This document shows, piece by piece, positions 42,226 to 54,489 of a DNA stretch of 64,000 bases (positions are counted from its first letter, which is position 1; every line of letters starts with the position of its first letter). The notes beneath the pieces were generated by a model. The model saw nothing but the letters and a program-made list of their open reading frames with translations. It was not told where the DNA came from and made no database searches. The stretch is from Calliopum simillimum (taxonomy: Eukaryota > Arthropoda > Insecta > Diptera > Lauxaniidae). The position numbers were made by a program, and so were the translations under genes. The DNA is taken from the NCBI GenBank assembly GCA_951812925.1, contig OX638372.1:72619407-72683406 (forward strand). Reading direction: 5' to 3'.

Positions 42226-44737
42226 AACTAGTGAGGGTGTTACCTTTGGCTTGGCCAAACATTATATACCCTACACAGCAGTATTTTGAAAATTTTGCTT
42301 ATATAGGAGGTGCCACGCCCTCTTGACCGAATTCACCCAGTTTTTTCTCAGAGTTTGAATTTATAGTTCTTAGCATTTGAGTAAAATTCGGTTGGACTAT
42401 CGCAAAAAATGTTTTCAGTATAGCGTTTTGAACCTTTTGCTTATATGGGAGGTGCCACGCCCTCTTGTCCGAATTCACCCAGTTTTTTCTCAGAGTTTGA
42501 ATTTATAGTTCTTAGCATTTGAGTAAAATTTAGTTTGATTATCTCAAAAAACGATTTCAGTATGGGGTCATTATTTCATCTCAAATCGTCCAGGCAGTAT
42601 TTTTTTTTTGCATATTATTTTTTTAATAGTTTCTACATTGAAATTGATGAGACACGTATTTTTTCCTTTTGCTTGATTTTGAGTTCTTTCGTCGTGGGGA
42701 ATTTTTTAAAATTCGTCTAAAAACTCGATTTTGCGCTATTGTCGCATGTCAATTTTCACGGAAAATGAGATAACTTTGCGAAAAAACGTCCGATCTTCGT
42801 AATTTTTAGTATGTTTTTAGCTAAGAGGTTCCTCTAAAAGAAAAAAATATGATACAGGGTGTATTTCAAAAAATAATTTTTATATCGTCATTTGAAAAAA
42901 AAAATCAAAAAATTTTTGACTTGAAAAATTTCCAATTGCATCAGTTTTTTTTTTTCTTCATATTTTTTTTTAAATAGCCATACATATAAACAATATTATG
43001 TAACAGCCTCTATTAGCCCAAATTCGTTGTTTGGGAATTAAGATTTTTTGAAAAAACGGTCCCAATTATTTAGTAATTTTGGGCTTCATTCATGATATAT
43101 GTTATCATTTCGTCAAAAGTAGCTCAATCGTTATGATATTATGTGTGTCAACAGTCAAAGGTCCGTTCTAGAAGAAAGAATCATGAAGTGTAGTACATTT
43201 TTGGATATTTTTTGTATAACCGTCTTTAAAATAGAAAAAAAATCAAATGACTTTTAGCCCAAAAATTTTAGCATTGCTTCGGTTTGTCCATTCTTTATTA
43301 CTGTTTTTGTATATCAATTTGTAAGTAGACAATTTTCAGAAGCATACTTCAAATGTGGCTGTCAAATTACTTGAAGCTCGTGACGTACAAAAGTTCAGAA
43401 AGACCAAGAAGACCTAGTGGAACAATGTTGCAGCAATAATCAAATTACTCGAATAAATGTACCTACTTGCATGGAGTTTGAAAAATAATATTGAATAAAA
43501 AACAAAATTAAGGTATGTATAAAGCTTCTGAAAATTGTCTACTTACAAATTGATATACAAAAACAGTAATAAAGAATGACAAATCGTAGCAATGCTAAAA
43601 TTTTTGGGCTAAAAGTCGTTTGATTTTTTTTCTATTTTAAAGACGGTTATAAAAAAAATATCCAAAAATGTACTACACTTCATGATTCTTTCTTCTAGAA
43701 CGGACCTTTGACTGTTGACAGACAAAATATCATAACGATTGAGCTACTTTTGACGAAATGATAACATATATCATGAATGAAGCCCAAAATTACTAAATAA
43801 TTGGGACTATTTTTTCAAAAAATCATAATTCCCAAACAACGAATTTGGGCTAATAGAGGCTGTTACATAATATTGTTTATATGTATGGCTATTTAAAAAA
43901 AAAAAAAATATGAAGAAAAAAAAACTGATGCAATTGGAAATATTTCAAGTCAAAAATTTTTTGATTTTTTTTTTTTTTCAAATGACGATATAAAAATTAT
44001 TTTTTAAAATATACCCTGTATCATATTTTTTTCTTTTAGAGGAACCTCTTAGCTACAAACATACCAAAAATTACGAAGATCGGACGTTTTTTCGCAAAGT
44101 TATCACATTTTCCGTGAAAATTGACATGCGACAATAGCGCAAAATGGAGTTTGTAGACGAATTTTAAAAAATTCCCCACGACGAAAGAACTCAAAATCAA
44201 GCAAAAGGAAAAAATACGTGTCTCATCGATTTCAATGTAGAAACTATTAAAAAAATAATATGCAAAAAAAAAATACTGCCTGGACGATTTGAGATGAAAT
44301 GACCCTATAGCGTTTTGAAGTTTTTGCTCCTCCCATGCCACGCCCTCTTGTTCGAATTCTCCTGGTTTTTGTTCATGTATGTTATGTATTTTGGTTGCAT
44401 TATCGTGAAAAATACTCCAAAAGTTGCATTTTGAATATATTTTATGTATGGGCGGTAGGCGTGTCCGTTGACCGATTTCGCTCATTTTCAATCCCCCGAG
44501 CTAACTTTGACGCCGAAGGCTGTGCATCAAATTTCATTGGATTATCTTGCTTAGTTTTCCCAAAAAGTGTATTTCCACACACAGCCAGCCAGCCAGACAG
44601 ACGGACATGGCTATATCGACTCAGGAGGTGACGCTGATCAAGAATATATATACTTTTCTATATCTGCCACGCCTGCTTCTCTGCGTTACAAACGAAAGGA
44701 CAAAGTGAATATACCCTTGGTGCAGGGTATAAAAAAA
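42226..44737 (+). mobile_element. DINE-1/Helentron-like element, copy 5, split by foldback
   Basis: The left part 42226-42563 has the start CTAGTGAGGGTGTTACC and two 140-bp units. The right part 44305-44737 has the rest of a unit, the GTCY microsatellite, ATATCGACTCAGGAGGTGAC and the end GTGCAGGGTATAAAA. The join across the foldback restores the expected TTTCAGTATAGCGTTTTG of the unit. Confidence 0.7.
42564..44304. mobile_element. 1.74-kb foldback with 3-bp duplication
   Basis: Ends GGGGTCATTATTTCATCTC and GAGATGAAATGACCC are inverted. Arms of about 800 bp pair closely around 43440. TAT occurs on both sides (42561-42563; 44305-44307). The same peptide is readable at 42560-42720 on the plus strand and 44160-44290 on the minus strand only because of the arms. 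No real ORF. Confidence 0.8.
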
Positions 44738-44749
44738 TAAGAAATGTCT

Positions 44750-45214
44750 ATACGGGGGGACTCGCGTACGCAAAAGCTCAATTAGCGTACGCAAAAAAAG
44801 CTTTCGGACAAATTACGTACGCGAAATCCAGAGAAGTTCTTTCCCTTTCCGGGGAACTTGATTACGCATGATTAATTTAGTGTTGCAGCGTACGCTAAAA
44901 AATGTTGCGTACGCTGCGCGCAATTTGGCTAGCAAACTGTGTTGGATATAATATACACTTCGGCGGCCGAAGGCCGCCGCGAAGCCGGTATTGGATGTCT
45001 GGCAGGTTTAAATCCTGAGCTGCGGCCACAGGCCGCCCACTTACCCCTACTTTTATGTAAAATTACTGTTGTAGTTGTACTGCACTTCCTAATATGCACT
45101 ATAGCGTACGCAACATTTCGCGCACGCTAAATTAATCATGCGTAACGAAGCTGCGCTCCGGGGGAAAAAACTTCACTGGATTTCGCGTACGCTAATCGAG
45201 TAGTTTGGGGCTAT
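44750..45214. mobile_element. GCGTACGC-rich MITE, copy A
   Basis: It starts GGGGGGACTCGCGTACGC, with GCGTACGC-type palindromes in both arms (44766, 44778, 44817, 44860, 44883; 45104, 45183), 'gattaatttagtgttgcagc' in one arm and its inverse in the other. A GC-rich centre contains GGCCGAAGGCCGCC and 'ctgagctgcggccac'. It sits inside the Tc1-like transposase frame just before VVWGYKS. Much more CpG-rich than anything around it. Confidence 0.75.
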
Positions 45215-45615
45215 AAATCAATTGCAGGTATAGCGATTTTAGTGTTTATCGATGGTAAAATGGATGTGTTTGGTAACCTTAACGCTAAAAAACATGGTAT
45301 TAAAGAGAATTTTGCATTTTAGTATTATTAAGACCCGAAGCACTCTTCCCATGTTGCGCAATTAAGGCTGATACAAAACTGTCCCAACCTTTTGTAAACG
45401 CCTCCCCAATCACCTGGCATCAAAGTAAAAGAAAATTTATGTACCGAATGGAGCAAGAGCCCCTAACATCACTCAGCCTCCGTAACATCACTCAGCTTAA
45501 GGAAGAATTGTTTAAAGGATGGCATGACATTCAACCGGATGTTTGCTCAAACGTAATAAAATCCATGAAAAATCGTTTGCAAGCTGTTATGAATGCTAAT
45601 GGGACTACCTAACTC
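45210..45615 (+). pseudogene. Tc1-like transposase C-terminal half relic
   Basis: VVWGYKSIAGIAILVFIDGK, MDVFGNLNAKKH fit the core of Tc1-like enzymes (VWG...G---L--IDG-MD---Y). The second catalytic segment is degraded (QDPKHSSHVA). The C-terminal block TQLKEELFKGWHDI, then NRLQAVMNANGTTY corresponds to L---LLE-W--I...RL-AVI-AKGG-T-Y. Stops and frameshifts separate them. Confidence 0.65.
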
Positions 45616-46009
45616 TAAATTGGCAACTTTTCAGGAGAGCCTAAAAACAGATTAACTACTTTTCAATAATGTGGCTCAATTTCGTTGATGCAGCGGGAAA
45701 TCTCCTCTTTCCATACATTTTTACTAATCTTTAAATTTTAGCTGTGAAATTTTTTTCTTTTGGTTTACAACACTTCACCGCACGAATGGCGCCAAGTTCA
45801 AATCTTGCGTGAACTATGGGACACTCTTATATTAAAGCTAATTATATGCATTAAGAACATTTTTTTTTGTTTTGTTGGTACCAACCAAAGCTAGAAAAAT
45901 AAATAAAATTAGCTGCATAAATTGTTTCCAACCAAAATATCCTATTTATACTAAGCAGTAAACGCTCTGTCCGGTTAGCAGTTTGAACCACTGTATGTGA
46001 GAATTTTAA

Positions 46010-47290
46010 ATCTGAATCAGGTTACACAGACATTTTCCGTCAAGGAATGTGCTCATTAATTTATTTGACAATCCAGATGTTCTTACATAAATATGTATGT
46101 ACTTATGTATTCAAGACTTCAAAGATTTTTTAAGCCGATGTAATATAAGATTATTGCGTAACACAACGAGGCTTAGCCATTACAATTAAACTTACATACT
46201 CACATTTTATTTTATTCAGATGAACGAGCTTACTGATTTATTTAATGATTTTTTTCTTTTTTTACACTAAAACGTGCAAATCTGCGGTAACCTCCTTTTC
46301 CTCAAAAGAATGATCACGAAGTATACTAGAACAATCTAAAATCCGCCTGCTTCGTTCGGTAAAATTGTAGCAAGTAAATAGGGCTTACTAGGCGGTCAAT
46401 AACTTATTCATATGCAGTGTAACCACTATCAAAATTTGTCGATTTTATTTTGATGAATTCCAATTTGCTTGGCATCACTTATTTTGAGTTATGAGTGTAC
46501 ACACCATCAAATCACTCTTAAAAATTCAGTTCTGCTTTGTACGCCGATGAGGTAACATCGCAATAGCGAATGAATTCTGGCTATGAAAATTGAAGCGTCG
46601 ATGAAAAATAAGGAAATAAATTACTAATGTAGTGGAAATACCATAAATTAAATCTTATTTGCAGAAATAAATTATTCCATCCATTGAAAAACCAATTACA
46701 AATTTTTTGTTACTATTTTACAAAATAAATATACTTTTTTACATAAAATCCTCCAGTAGCTGCATCTAAAAATACACTTGCACAAACAAATCGGCTAAGA
46801 AGTTATTTAATAACTAAATTAAATTATTTAAGCTTTCTTTCAACCACAACCTTACTTAAAATAATGAAAACAAACCTTATAATATAAGAAAAAAATCATA
46901 TTCCTCTTTACTTTCTTCATCCGAGCGACGTGCACTTGTTGAAATCTTGTTTTGAATTGGAAATATGCGTACAGCAAAATGTATTTCCGTTAACATTTTC
47001 AAATAACTCATTAAATCACTCGTCAAATCAGCGAAAAATCAAAAATTTTTGATTTTCTTCAAAGTTTTTGACAAATTTTTTGATGAAGCGTTCTCACTAT
47101 CAAAAACTCATCAAATCCATACAAATTTTTTTGACGGCAAAATTGGTAATGCCAAACAATTCGAACTCATCAAAAAAATTTTTGCAATTTGATAGTCTGA
47201 CCACCCCAATACAGTAAAAAGTGCTGCCGAACTTATTTGAGAATTCAATTCTAATAGAAATTTCTGGCGCCAGTATTAGAGCTGTCAAAC
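46010..47290. other. AT-rich spacer, nothing recognised
   Basis: No gene supported. Around 46980-47210 short runs such as CAAAAATTTTTGA and 'actcatcaaa' repeat irregularly. Confidence 0.4.
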
Positions 47291-47498
47291 AGCTCACCAC
47301 AGTCTTCACCGTTATTCAATAACAATGGTTATGGCAAGCAGTCAAATTAAAAAAAAATGGACCCTGATCTTGCCTTGCTTTCTGTCAAAAGACTAAAATA
47401 TTTTGACATTTTTGAAGTTTAAGAAGAAGCAGCAATTGTTATAGCTGCAACCAGGGTAATTCAACCATAGTCTTCACCATGGTTGTTATTGAATCATG

Positions 47499-47883
47499 CA
47501 GGCCTGTTCCGTAATCCGTGTGGTTTCAATTACTTTTTATTGATGAGGCTTGTTCATGAAAATGGTGAGTCGCACGATAAAAAGTATGGGAATCTTTTTT
47601 GCGGAGAATTACAGGCTCTACAAATAATGTTGATTTGCATTACCGAAAAAGTAACCGTTTAGGAAAAATTCTTAAAAAACTACAAAAAGTCGAAAAATTC
47701 GACTTTAGCAAATATTTCCGAAACAGTTACTTTTTCGTAAATATAAATCAATATTATTTGTAGAACCTGCAATTCTCTACAAAAAAAGATGCTTATACTT
47801 TTTATTATCTGACTCACCATTTTCATCAAAAAGCCTCCTTAGTGAAAAGTAATTGAAACCACGCAGATTACAGAACAGGCCTG
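47499..47883. mobile_element. 385-bp foldback MITE with ATG duplication
   Basis: CAGGCCTGTTCCGTAATC and its inverse close the element, with ATG on both sides (47496-47498, 47884-47886). Arms of about 180 bp pair ('aaaatggtgagtc', 'gagaattacaggctctaca', 'aagtaacygttt'). The centre is GTCGAAAAATTCGAC. A 3-bp duplication again fits PIF/Harbinger-type insertion. Confidence 0.75.
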
Positions 47884-48189
47884 ATGGTCTTTTTTGGTTT
47901 TGGTATTCTGGTAGCATTTAGAAAGCTCTTTTCTGTCTTTATGAATACGACTTTTAATACCTGTTACGTGGGAGGCCTTACACCGAACTTAAAGCTATTA
48001 GTTGCTTGCCGCAGATTTTTATTATGTGAAAAAGTGAAGAATTAAGAAAAATTTCATTTCATTGCTTGTTTAAAATTTTTTATCATAAAACAGCTGTTGT
48101 TAGATTATGTTAGATTATCGACTGTTAATATTTTTTTGAACCTAATTTAAATTGTTGAGCTTTTAATTCTAAGAAAGAATATGTTAACA

Positions 48190-49120
48190 AAAATGTCTGA
48201 TCAGATCTACTTTCGTAGACATAGCTATCGGAAGATCGGGATATAGCTTTTATGAAAACCGATATAAGTTCGGAATCCTTGGCTGGACTTTCATAATATT
48301 GGAGTCATATGAAAGGTATTTTAACTGATTACAAAACCGTTACACAAAAATTTTAAATCCGAGTCAAGATTTTCGAGATATGGTGCATTTTTGAAACTTT
48401 TGAGCAGTTTTTTATTTTTAAAGCAGTATTTTTCCAAAAAAAATTTCTGGTTAGCCTATAGTTTTTGTAACAAATTATGGAAGCCTTATCATTTGCATTT
48501 TATTTGCTATGCAATTTATACCTCACTTCTTTCATTAGCACATTTTTGATAGGAAAACATAAAAGTAAGCCAAAGAAATTTGCATAAACAACAACAATGG
48601 AAATTTAGAATTTGGCTAGCAAACTAGGTGTTGGATGTGTTATAGACTGATACGCGGTCGAAGACCACCACGAAGCCGATATTGGATTTTTGGGAGTTTT
48701 AAATCCTGAGCTGCGGCCGCAAACCGCTTACTTACCCCAACTCTTATGGAAAATTACTGTGGAAAAAAAAACGGTCCAAATTTCAGAAAAGTCGTAAATC
48801 TCGAAAACTACAAGCCAGATTTAAAAAATTTTGGGATCAATATTGTAGCCTATTAAATTACCTTTCATATGAAATCCACCAATTCAGCCGTTTTTGTTGA
48901 TAAGACATTTTCGAAAAAAAAGTGCTTTAAAAACAAAAAAACTGTTAAAAATTTTCAATAATTCGCCATATCTCAAAAACTATGACTCAGATTCAAAACA
49001 TTTGCATACCGGTTTTGTAGTTAGTTAAAATACCTTTCATATGACACCAATTTTATTAAAATCCATCGATTAATTCTGAACTTATACCGGTTTTCATAAA
49101 AGCTATATCCCGATAGCGTT
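48190..49120. mobile_element. Foldback element split by a GCGTACGC-MITE fragment
   Basis: Arms share 'ccgatcttccgata'-like text, 'cttttatgaaaaccg', 'tcatatgaaaggtattttaac' and 'gccatatctcaaaa'. This is the same family as 4320-5266, 35100-35200 and 51440-51480. The centre holds 48606-48770, a piece of the GCGTACGC family. Confidence 0.6.
48606..48770. mobile_element. GCGTACGC-family MITE, copy B (central fragment)
   Basis: 'tttggctagcaaact', 'gttggatgtgttatagactg', 'ttttaaatcctgagctgcgg' and 'acttaccccaactcttatg' match the centres of copies A, C and D. The CpG-rich outer arms are absent. Confidence 0.7.
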
Positions 49121-51430
49121 GGCTAACCGATGTTATAAGGTGTTCGAAAGGAATTTTTTCGACTCTCTTGAAGATATTGCTCAGAAGAGTCCTAAATCCA
49201 TTTTGGAGTTTATAAAAATTTCTAAATGTTTCATATAGGTTGACAACGAAGTTATATATCAGGTATACAATTGTAATGTGTTTAGGCTGATTGCCCTCGT
49301 AGAAACGTAGGTTAGTGCGGTTGCACGTGCTTGTTTGCCTTGCTAGCAGTTCGGGAGATATGGGCGGGGATCTTGCGCTTCTACGAACCTAACCACTACA
49401 ATAAAATTTATCACGTGCCATTTCGAGAAGAAAAAAAATGGTTTTCAAAGTTAATCAAAATCTAAGAAATTCAAATATAACTGCCCTAAGCGGAAGTGTT
49501 TATTATTTGAGATTGAAAACGAGTGATGTGAGCTTAGGTTTTTTACCAGCTCACCGGCCTTCTTATCCCACCCTACCTTGAGTTTTATGAGCCGCATTAT
49601 TTTTGTATAAAACTCCCTAATCCAACCTCGCTTACCCTAGACCAAGAAAAGACCAGAAACTAAACTAGTTCATATTCAAAAATTTACAAATTCTTTATTG
49701 TAATTTTAAACAATTTCATTGTCACCTTCTTCTTAACTCTACATAGATAACAAAAGTTCAGTATACGCAAAATCTCTGCCTTAACAAAAATCAAAAAAAA
49801 AAAAATCTTTTACAACATGAATGTATTAATTGTTTTAAATAATTAAAAGAAATAAATGAACTAGAAACTACGTTAAAGAATCGAATGCATTTTCGTTTAA
49901 ATCTTTCTTCCTACTAATGTTTGTTGTTTTATTAACAACACCAAATTTAAGGGAGAGTGTTTGTTATTTTTTTTCAAAATTGTTTTGCATCAAACTGAGC
50001 GTGCGACTTCACAATATGCTTATCAAGACGACACTCATGTTTATGAAAAAAAAAAAAAAAAAACAAAAACTCTTATATTAGTCTACTTCACTAAACTTAC
50101 GAATTTTGAAAAATTGAGCAATTATGCTCTCATCACCAGTGTTGCGTAGAAAGGCCCTTTGTCGCTGCTAGGAAAAATAAATGTACTAAACTGGAAAGAA
50201 ATGGTTAATTTATATAATTTTGGAAGAAAGAGACAACTAAATCTTTCAAAAAAAATAAAAAATCCATGAGATACTTTAACTCTTATATACTTTTCTTGTC
50301 TTACTTAATATATTTGGAAAACTTTAACTTATAGATAGAAATTACGAGAAAAAAAAATGTTTTTATAAAACTTAAAAAAAATTGTTCTTCTTTGTTTTTT
50401 TAAAGTACTATGATTTATATACGAAAATTTCAACATTTTAAATGCATTGTCATTTCATTTTTGAATTTCTACCGAAACTAATTATTTTTGATTTTTTTTT
50501 CTTTTGATTATGGAAATAAGGCGTCATATATGACTTTAATTGTACTTATCGATTCGTCGGTACAAAAATTATTGGAGGCTTTTGCTTCCGTTTAAATTCT
50601 TTCTATTTTTGACTAGGTACTCGGAAGATTTCCTTTTTGGATTATGAGCTTGGAAGCTAGGTTGCTGCTGCCACTAAGTTGAATGCGGATTTTTCTATTA
50701 TTTATTTTTTTTTTCCTTCCGAATGAACTGATGCTAATGGTGCTTGAAGTCATAACCTCGGTGCATAAGATCACAGGATTGGGAAGAAGAATTTTCGCTC
50801 AGAAACCATTTAAAAGTTAAGAAATGCGTTACGAATAGCTTAGAAAATCTAGACTCGTAACCACTCTGATGTATAGCCCATGTGCTCCTTGGTAGATGTG
50901 GGCTTATAGCAACACGGATTTATCAGATATTCTATAGAAACACAAATTTTTTAAATTCTGTGTGCACTTTAACTATTAAGTAACTTCTTACTTTCACAAT
51001 ATCAGGTTAATACCAAAATTTTTCACTTTTCATAAACTAAATTACTCAATATATATGCCACGAGGTTACGTTGTAGTCTGTACTTTATTCGATTATTCAA
51101 TGCCCGATCTGCTGTTGTCAAAGATTTTTCTCAAGTCTCTTTTCTCGATTTCTGTATACAATGGGTCTTACTATAAGCAAAAAAAAACTTCGTAACTTTA
51201 CGGGACTTATGCGACGTGGCAAAATACTATTGGTATGCATATTATAATTGATATCGGGAAAAGTGTTGTGCAAAAATTACAATGTAAACAATATTCAAAA
51301 ATGCAAATAATTGCATTATGAAATAGTTGGATTAAAATTTAGAAGACCCGAAAAAAACTAAAAATTAATCATTACACAATGGACCCAATCCCGGCCTAAG
51401 TTATGATAGCAATTGCTATATCCCGCGCTA
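49121..51430. other. Long AT-rich spacer
   Basis: The only structure seen is an inverted pair near 49310-49395 (TAGAAACGTAGGTTAGTG / 'cttctacgaacctaaccac') bracketing about 50 bp. No ORF of note; homopolymer A/T runs are common. Confidence 0.4.
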
Positions 51431-51680
51431 ACCTAGCCTAATCTACTTATATCCCGATCTTCCGATGGCTGTATCTACGAAAGTAGTTTCGACCAGAACT
51501 TTCTGTTGTTGTTGTTGTAATTAATTCCCAGAGCCATATTTGGGCAAAAAGACACAACAACAGTTTTTAAAGTAAAATTGTTACAACAGCTGCCTAAGTT
51601 TTGGCAGTTGTTAAATTTTTATTTGTGTGTGTGATAATGAAAAAATTATAAACTTTAAAAAATTATGATTCTTTTGGCTT
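51431..51680. repeat. Fragment of the CTTCCGATGGCTATAT foldback family
   Basis: 'atcccgatcttccgatggct', 'gttgttgttgttgtaattaa', 'cagagcc' and 'gggcaaaaaga' repeat the inner arm of the element at 34736-35615. Confidence 0.55.
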
Positions 51681-52289
51681 CATTTTTGTTCTAATAGTTA
51701 CAAAAGAAAGAAAAGTGTTTGTAAAACACGTAGCAACAATTTCTGCACAATATTATATCACGGCGCGCAAGAAGAAGAACTTATTTTGCAAAATTTGACT
51801 AGTTCACCACTAAAGCTTTTGTGTGGTGAATTTATGAGTGTCTTAAGAAGTCTTAGAAAGTATTCCGAAAGACTTTCTGCCATACAGTAGGCTAGAGGCG
51901 AATGGTGGTCAGATTTTTTGGGATTGGATACGTTTTTATGAATTTTACAATATTTTCACTTACCACACGAAAATCGTCATTTTTGGTGATACCATACCTA
52001 AACAAATGAAAAGTGGGAATTTTGTGGGAGAAATCTTAGAAAAATTATATTGATGTGGTGAATTTGTGTGAAAAGTATTATTTCACATATTAGGTGCGTT
52101 TTTGTGGCAAGTGGGCTTAAATGTGCTTACTGTGGTCGAACAAAACGCTGCATTGTGAATAGCACTTTCGAAAATTATCTTCTTCTTTATTAACAGCTGA
52201 CATTTGGTTTTTTTTTTTTTTTGTTTGTTTTGCATGATCTGCCGGCTGAATTTTGTACAAAATTTTGTGGAAAAAATTTAAATAGTTTT

Positions 52290-53564
52290 TTAAAAATACA
52301 GGAGAAAATTATCAGTTTGAACAAAGCCACATTACGTTTTTTCAATATCGCCGCCAGTGCCAAGGCTAATTCGCTTAAAAATGTTTTTGGTAAACGCGAC
52401 CTTACACCATTTGGCACATGTCGTAAAATCCAGATTATTCGGGTAATGGACATGCTACGGTTTTAAGTGATCAATAGCCAAGCTTAGGGTGCAGCTGCGG
52501 TTGTGGAATTAAACATCACATTCACACCAAGGGTGAACGCGAATTGGTTGAGTTTTAACTGAAGAAATTGTCGCAGAGCGTCAGGCACAAAAAGACAAAG
52601 CTGTTCCAACTGCTTTGGATAGTTTCACTATTAAATTGGTAATCGAGCAGGGCGACAAGGAAAAAGTTGTCGTTTTCAACGTCGGTTATAAAGTTTACAC
52701 TGAGGAAGAACCCGTAATTCATCCAAATGCTGGTAAACCCGGTATGGGTGAAATGCGTAGCAAACCAAAATTTGAAATAAATGTTACGGGCAACACAACG
52801 TTATCATTCACCTGCTCCTTCCTACAAGGAACACCACAGGAGGGTGAATATAATGGCGTTTGTGGTATTGACGAAAGAAAATGGCTATTCGAGGGGACTC
52901 GCGTTCGCAAAAGCTCAATTAGCGTACGCGAAAAAAGCTTTCGGAAGGCTTACGTACGCGAAATCCAGAGAAGTTCTTTCCCCCGGGGAGCTTGATTATT
53001 TTAGTGTTGCAGCGCAGGCTAAAAAATGTTGCGTACGCTGCGCGCAATTTGGTTAGCAAACTCTGTGTTGGATATATTATAGGCTGATCCGAAGCCGAAG
53101 GCCGCCGCGAAGCCGATGTTGGATTTTTGTGAGTTTTAAATCCTGAGCTGCGGTCGCATGCCACCCACTTGCCCCTACTTTCGCGAATTTCGCGCACGCT
53201 AAATTAATCATGCGTAACGAAGCTGCCCTGGGGGAAAGAACTTCACTGGATTTCGCGTACGCAAGTTTTCCGAAAGCTTTTTTTGCGTACGCTAATTTGA
53301 GCTTTCGCATACCAGAGTCCCCTCGAATAGGCAGACTCTTGATGAAATGTGTATTTTTGAAGGCGAGTGGAATGATAAGGTATACGCTGTTGCTGGTGAT
53401 GTGCTCGATGGTTATCTATATGATTAACTTATGAATTTACTTGAAGAGAAGGGTATCTCAGCAATGAATTTGTTGAAAAATTATCTGATTTAGCTACTGC
53501 CTATAAACATTCATCATATATTGGGCTGTTGGAGTCTGTTTCAAAGTTTACCACCGGAAAGTAA
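52290..53564 (+). pseudogene. Intronless p32 (C1QBP/MAM33 family) pseudogene split by a MITE
   Basis: The parent protein is an acidic mitochondrial matrix trimer. Recognisable in order: RFFNIAASAKANSLKNVFG, then CSCGCGIKHHIHTKGERELV, TEEIVAERQAQKDKA, DSFTIKLVIEQGDKEKVVVF, KPKFEINVTGNTTLSFTCSF, then after the MITE IFEGEWNDKVYAVAGDVLDG, MNLLEEKGIS, NEFVEKLSDLATAYKHSSYI and KFTTGK stop (53562-53564). Damage includes stops and shifts near 52440-52510, a 1-bp shift near 52555, the 446-bp MITE at 52885-53330, TAA after YD and a shift near 53470. No introns are seen, suggesting a retrocopy. An AATAAA lies near 53922. Confidence 0.8.
52885..53330. mobile_element. GCGTACGC-rich MITE, copy C (complete)
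   Basis: 446 bp. It opens CTATTCGAGGGGACTCGCG and closes with the inverse (GAGTCCCCTCGAATAG). Arms hold several GCGTACGC palindromes, 'ggggagcttgatta' and 'ctaaaaaatgttgcg'. The centre GCCGAAGGCCGCCGCGAAGC is GC-rich. Insertion into the p32 pseudogene gives a clean view of both ends. Confidence 0.85.
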
Positions 53565-53934
53565 AGCAAACTTTATCACATATTCAATTAGTTTGCAAAT
53601 AAGCTTTTATTTTTCTCTATTTTTGTTCTGCTGGAAGAGCAAACCCATTTTTAATTTGGATTTTCAGCATATAAATATTATAAATTAAGTGCTAAAGTTA
53701 GTATGAAAGTCAATGAAAAATATGTGTTGACTTGCTGATTTCTATTTTCTAAACAGTTAATATTCCAATGCTTTATATTTTTATTGTTTTAAGGCAGCAA
53801 GTGCCATATGTTTCCTATTGACTTTCTTTTTATCAATTATCCAGAAAAGTTAATTTAGTTTTAAATTAATGGAATGTCATAACATTTTTATAAAAAACCG
53901 TATCAATACTTTGACGATTTAAATAAACTGTAAA

Positions 53935-54025
53935 TGTGTAATTAATCGTATACAAAGACATGTTCAACTTTTGACGATTTAATTAATCGTATACAAAGAT
54001 AAGTTCAACTTTTGTATAAAAAATT
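53935..54025. repeat. Short tandem duplication
   Basis: The unit 'taattaatcgtatacaaaga' plus 'gttcaacttttgacgattt' occurs twice with a period of about 50 bp. Confidence 0.6.
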
Positions 54026-54083
54026 AATGTTTTCAGCAATTTTTTTGGGACATCTATATCCAGAAGCAATTTTTATACTTTTA

Positions 54084-54149
54084 GGGCCATTTTCACAATG
54101 TTCAGTTAAAATTTAACTTCCAGATAAATAAAAATTGTGAAATTGGCCC
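54084..54149. mobile_element. 66-bp MITE, deleted relative of 8866-8980
   Basis: GGGCCATTTTCACAATGTTC opens and GAAATTGGCCC closes; TTA on both sides (54081-54083, 54150-54152). The left half is retained and most of the right arm is lost. Confidence 0.75.
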
Positions 54150-54489
54150 TTAATGTGTTTAATGATCCAAATAAGTATAAACTTTTAAAAAAATATGAAT
54201 TATTTAGTTTACATAGTAATTATGTGCTTTATTTTATAGAGTAATAAATTTAACACGCCTTGCTTCCAAACTGTTTGTTTTTTACAAGCTTTTAACAATA
54301 AAATATTAAAAAGAAACCCGCAATCATTTAATTTTTTATAATATTTTTGTATCTTGCTCTTACACCTTTGAATGCTTTGCGTGAACTTTTAACACGTGAA
54401 CTATATAGCAAATTAAAAAAGATTTCATTATTGAGATTATGATTTAGAATTGTCTCTATTAATTTTACCGTTTATTTAATTTCTACTCA

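Larger units (their letters stand above)
41819..45993 (+). mobile_element. Tc1-like transposon with four later insertions
   Basis: TA flanks CAGTGGTTCAAACT at 41819 and the inverse AGTTTGAACCACTG ending 45993. About 130 further bp of the ends are inverted copies (AACCGGACAGAGC, 'gtatttagttggaa', 'ttggttggtacc' at 42097-42205 versus 45880-45980). Inside: a jockey fragment, a DINE-like element that itself holds a foldback, a GCGTACGC MITE, then the Tc1 transposase remainder (45210-45615). The transposase 5' half is lost. Confidence 0.65.

Noticed and set aside
42535..42720. Peptide found twice, here and on the minus strand at 44036-44491
   Set aside because: The identity comes from the inverted arms of one foldback; the frame is short, AT-biased and unlike any family.
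49680..50600. Possible 3' UTR of a host gene (AATAAA-like signals, AT-rich)
   Set aside because: No adjoining coding exon on either strand; base composition alone is not evidence.
52919..53434. Overlapping ORFs rich in AYAKKAFGKLAYAK
   Set aside because: They are translations of the GCGTACGC-rich MITE arms in both orientations.
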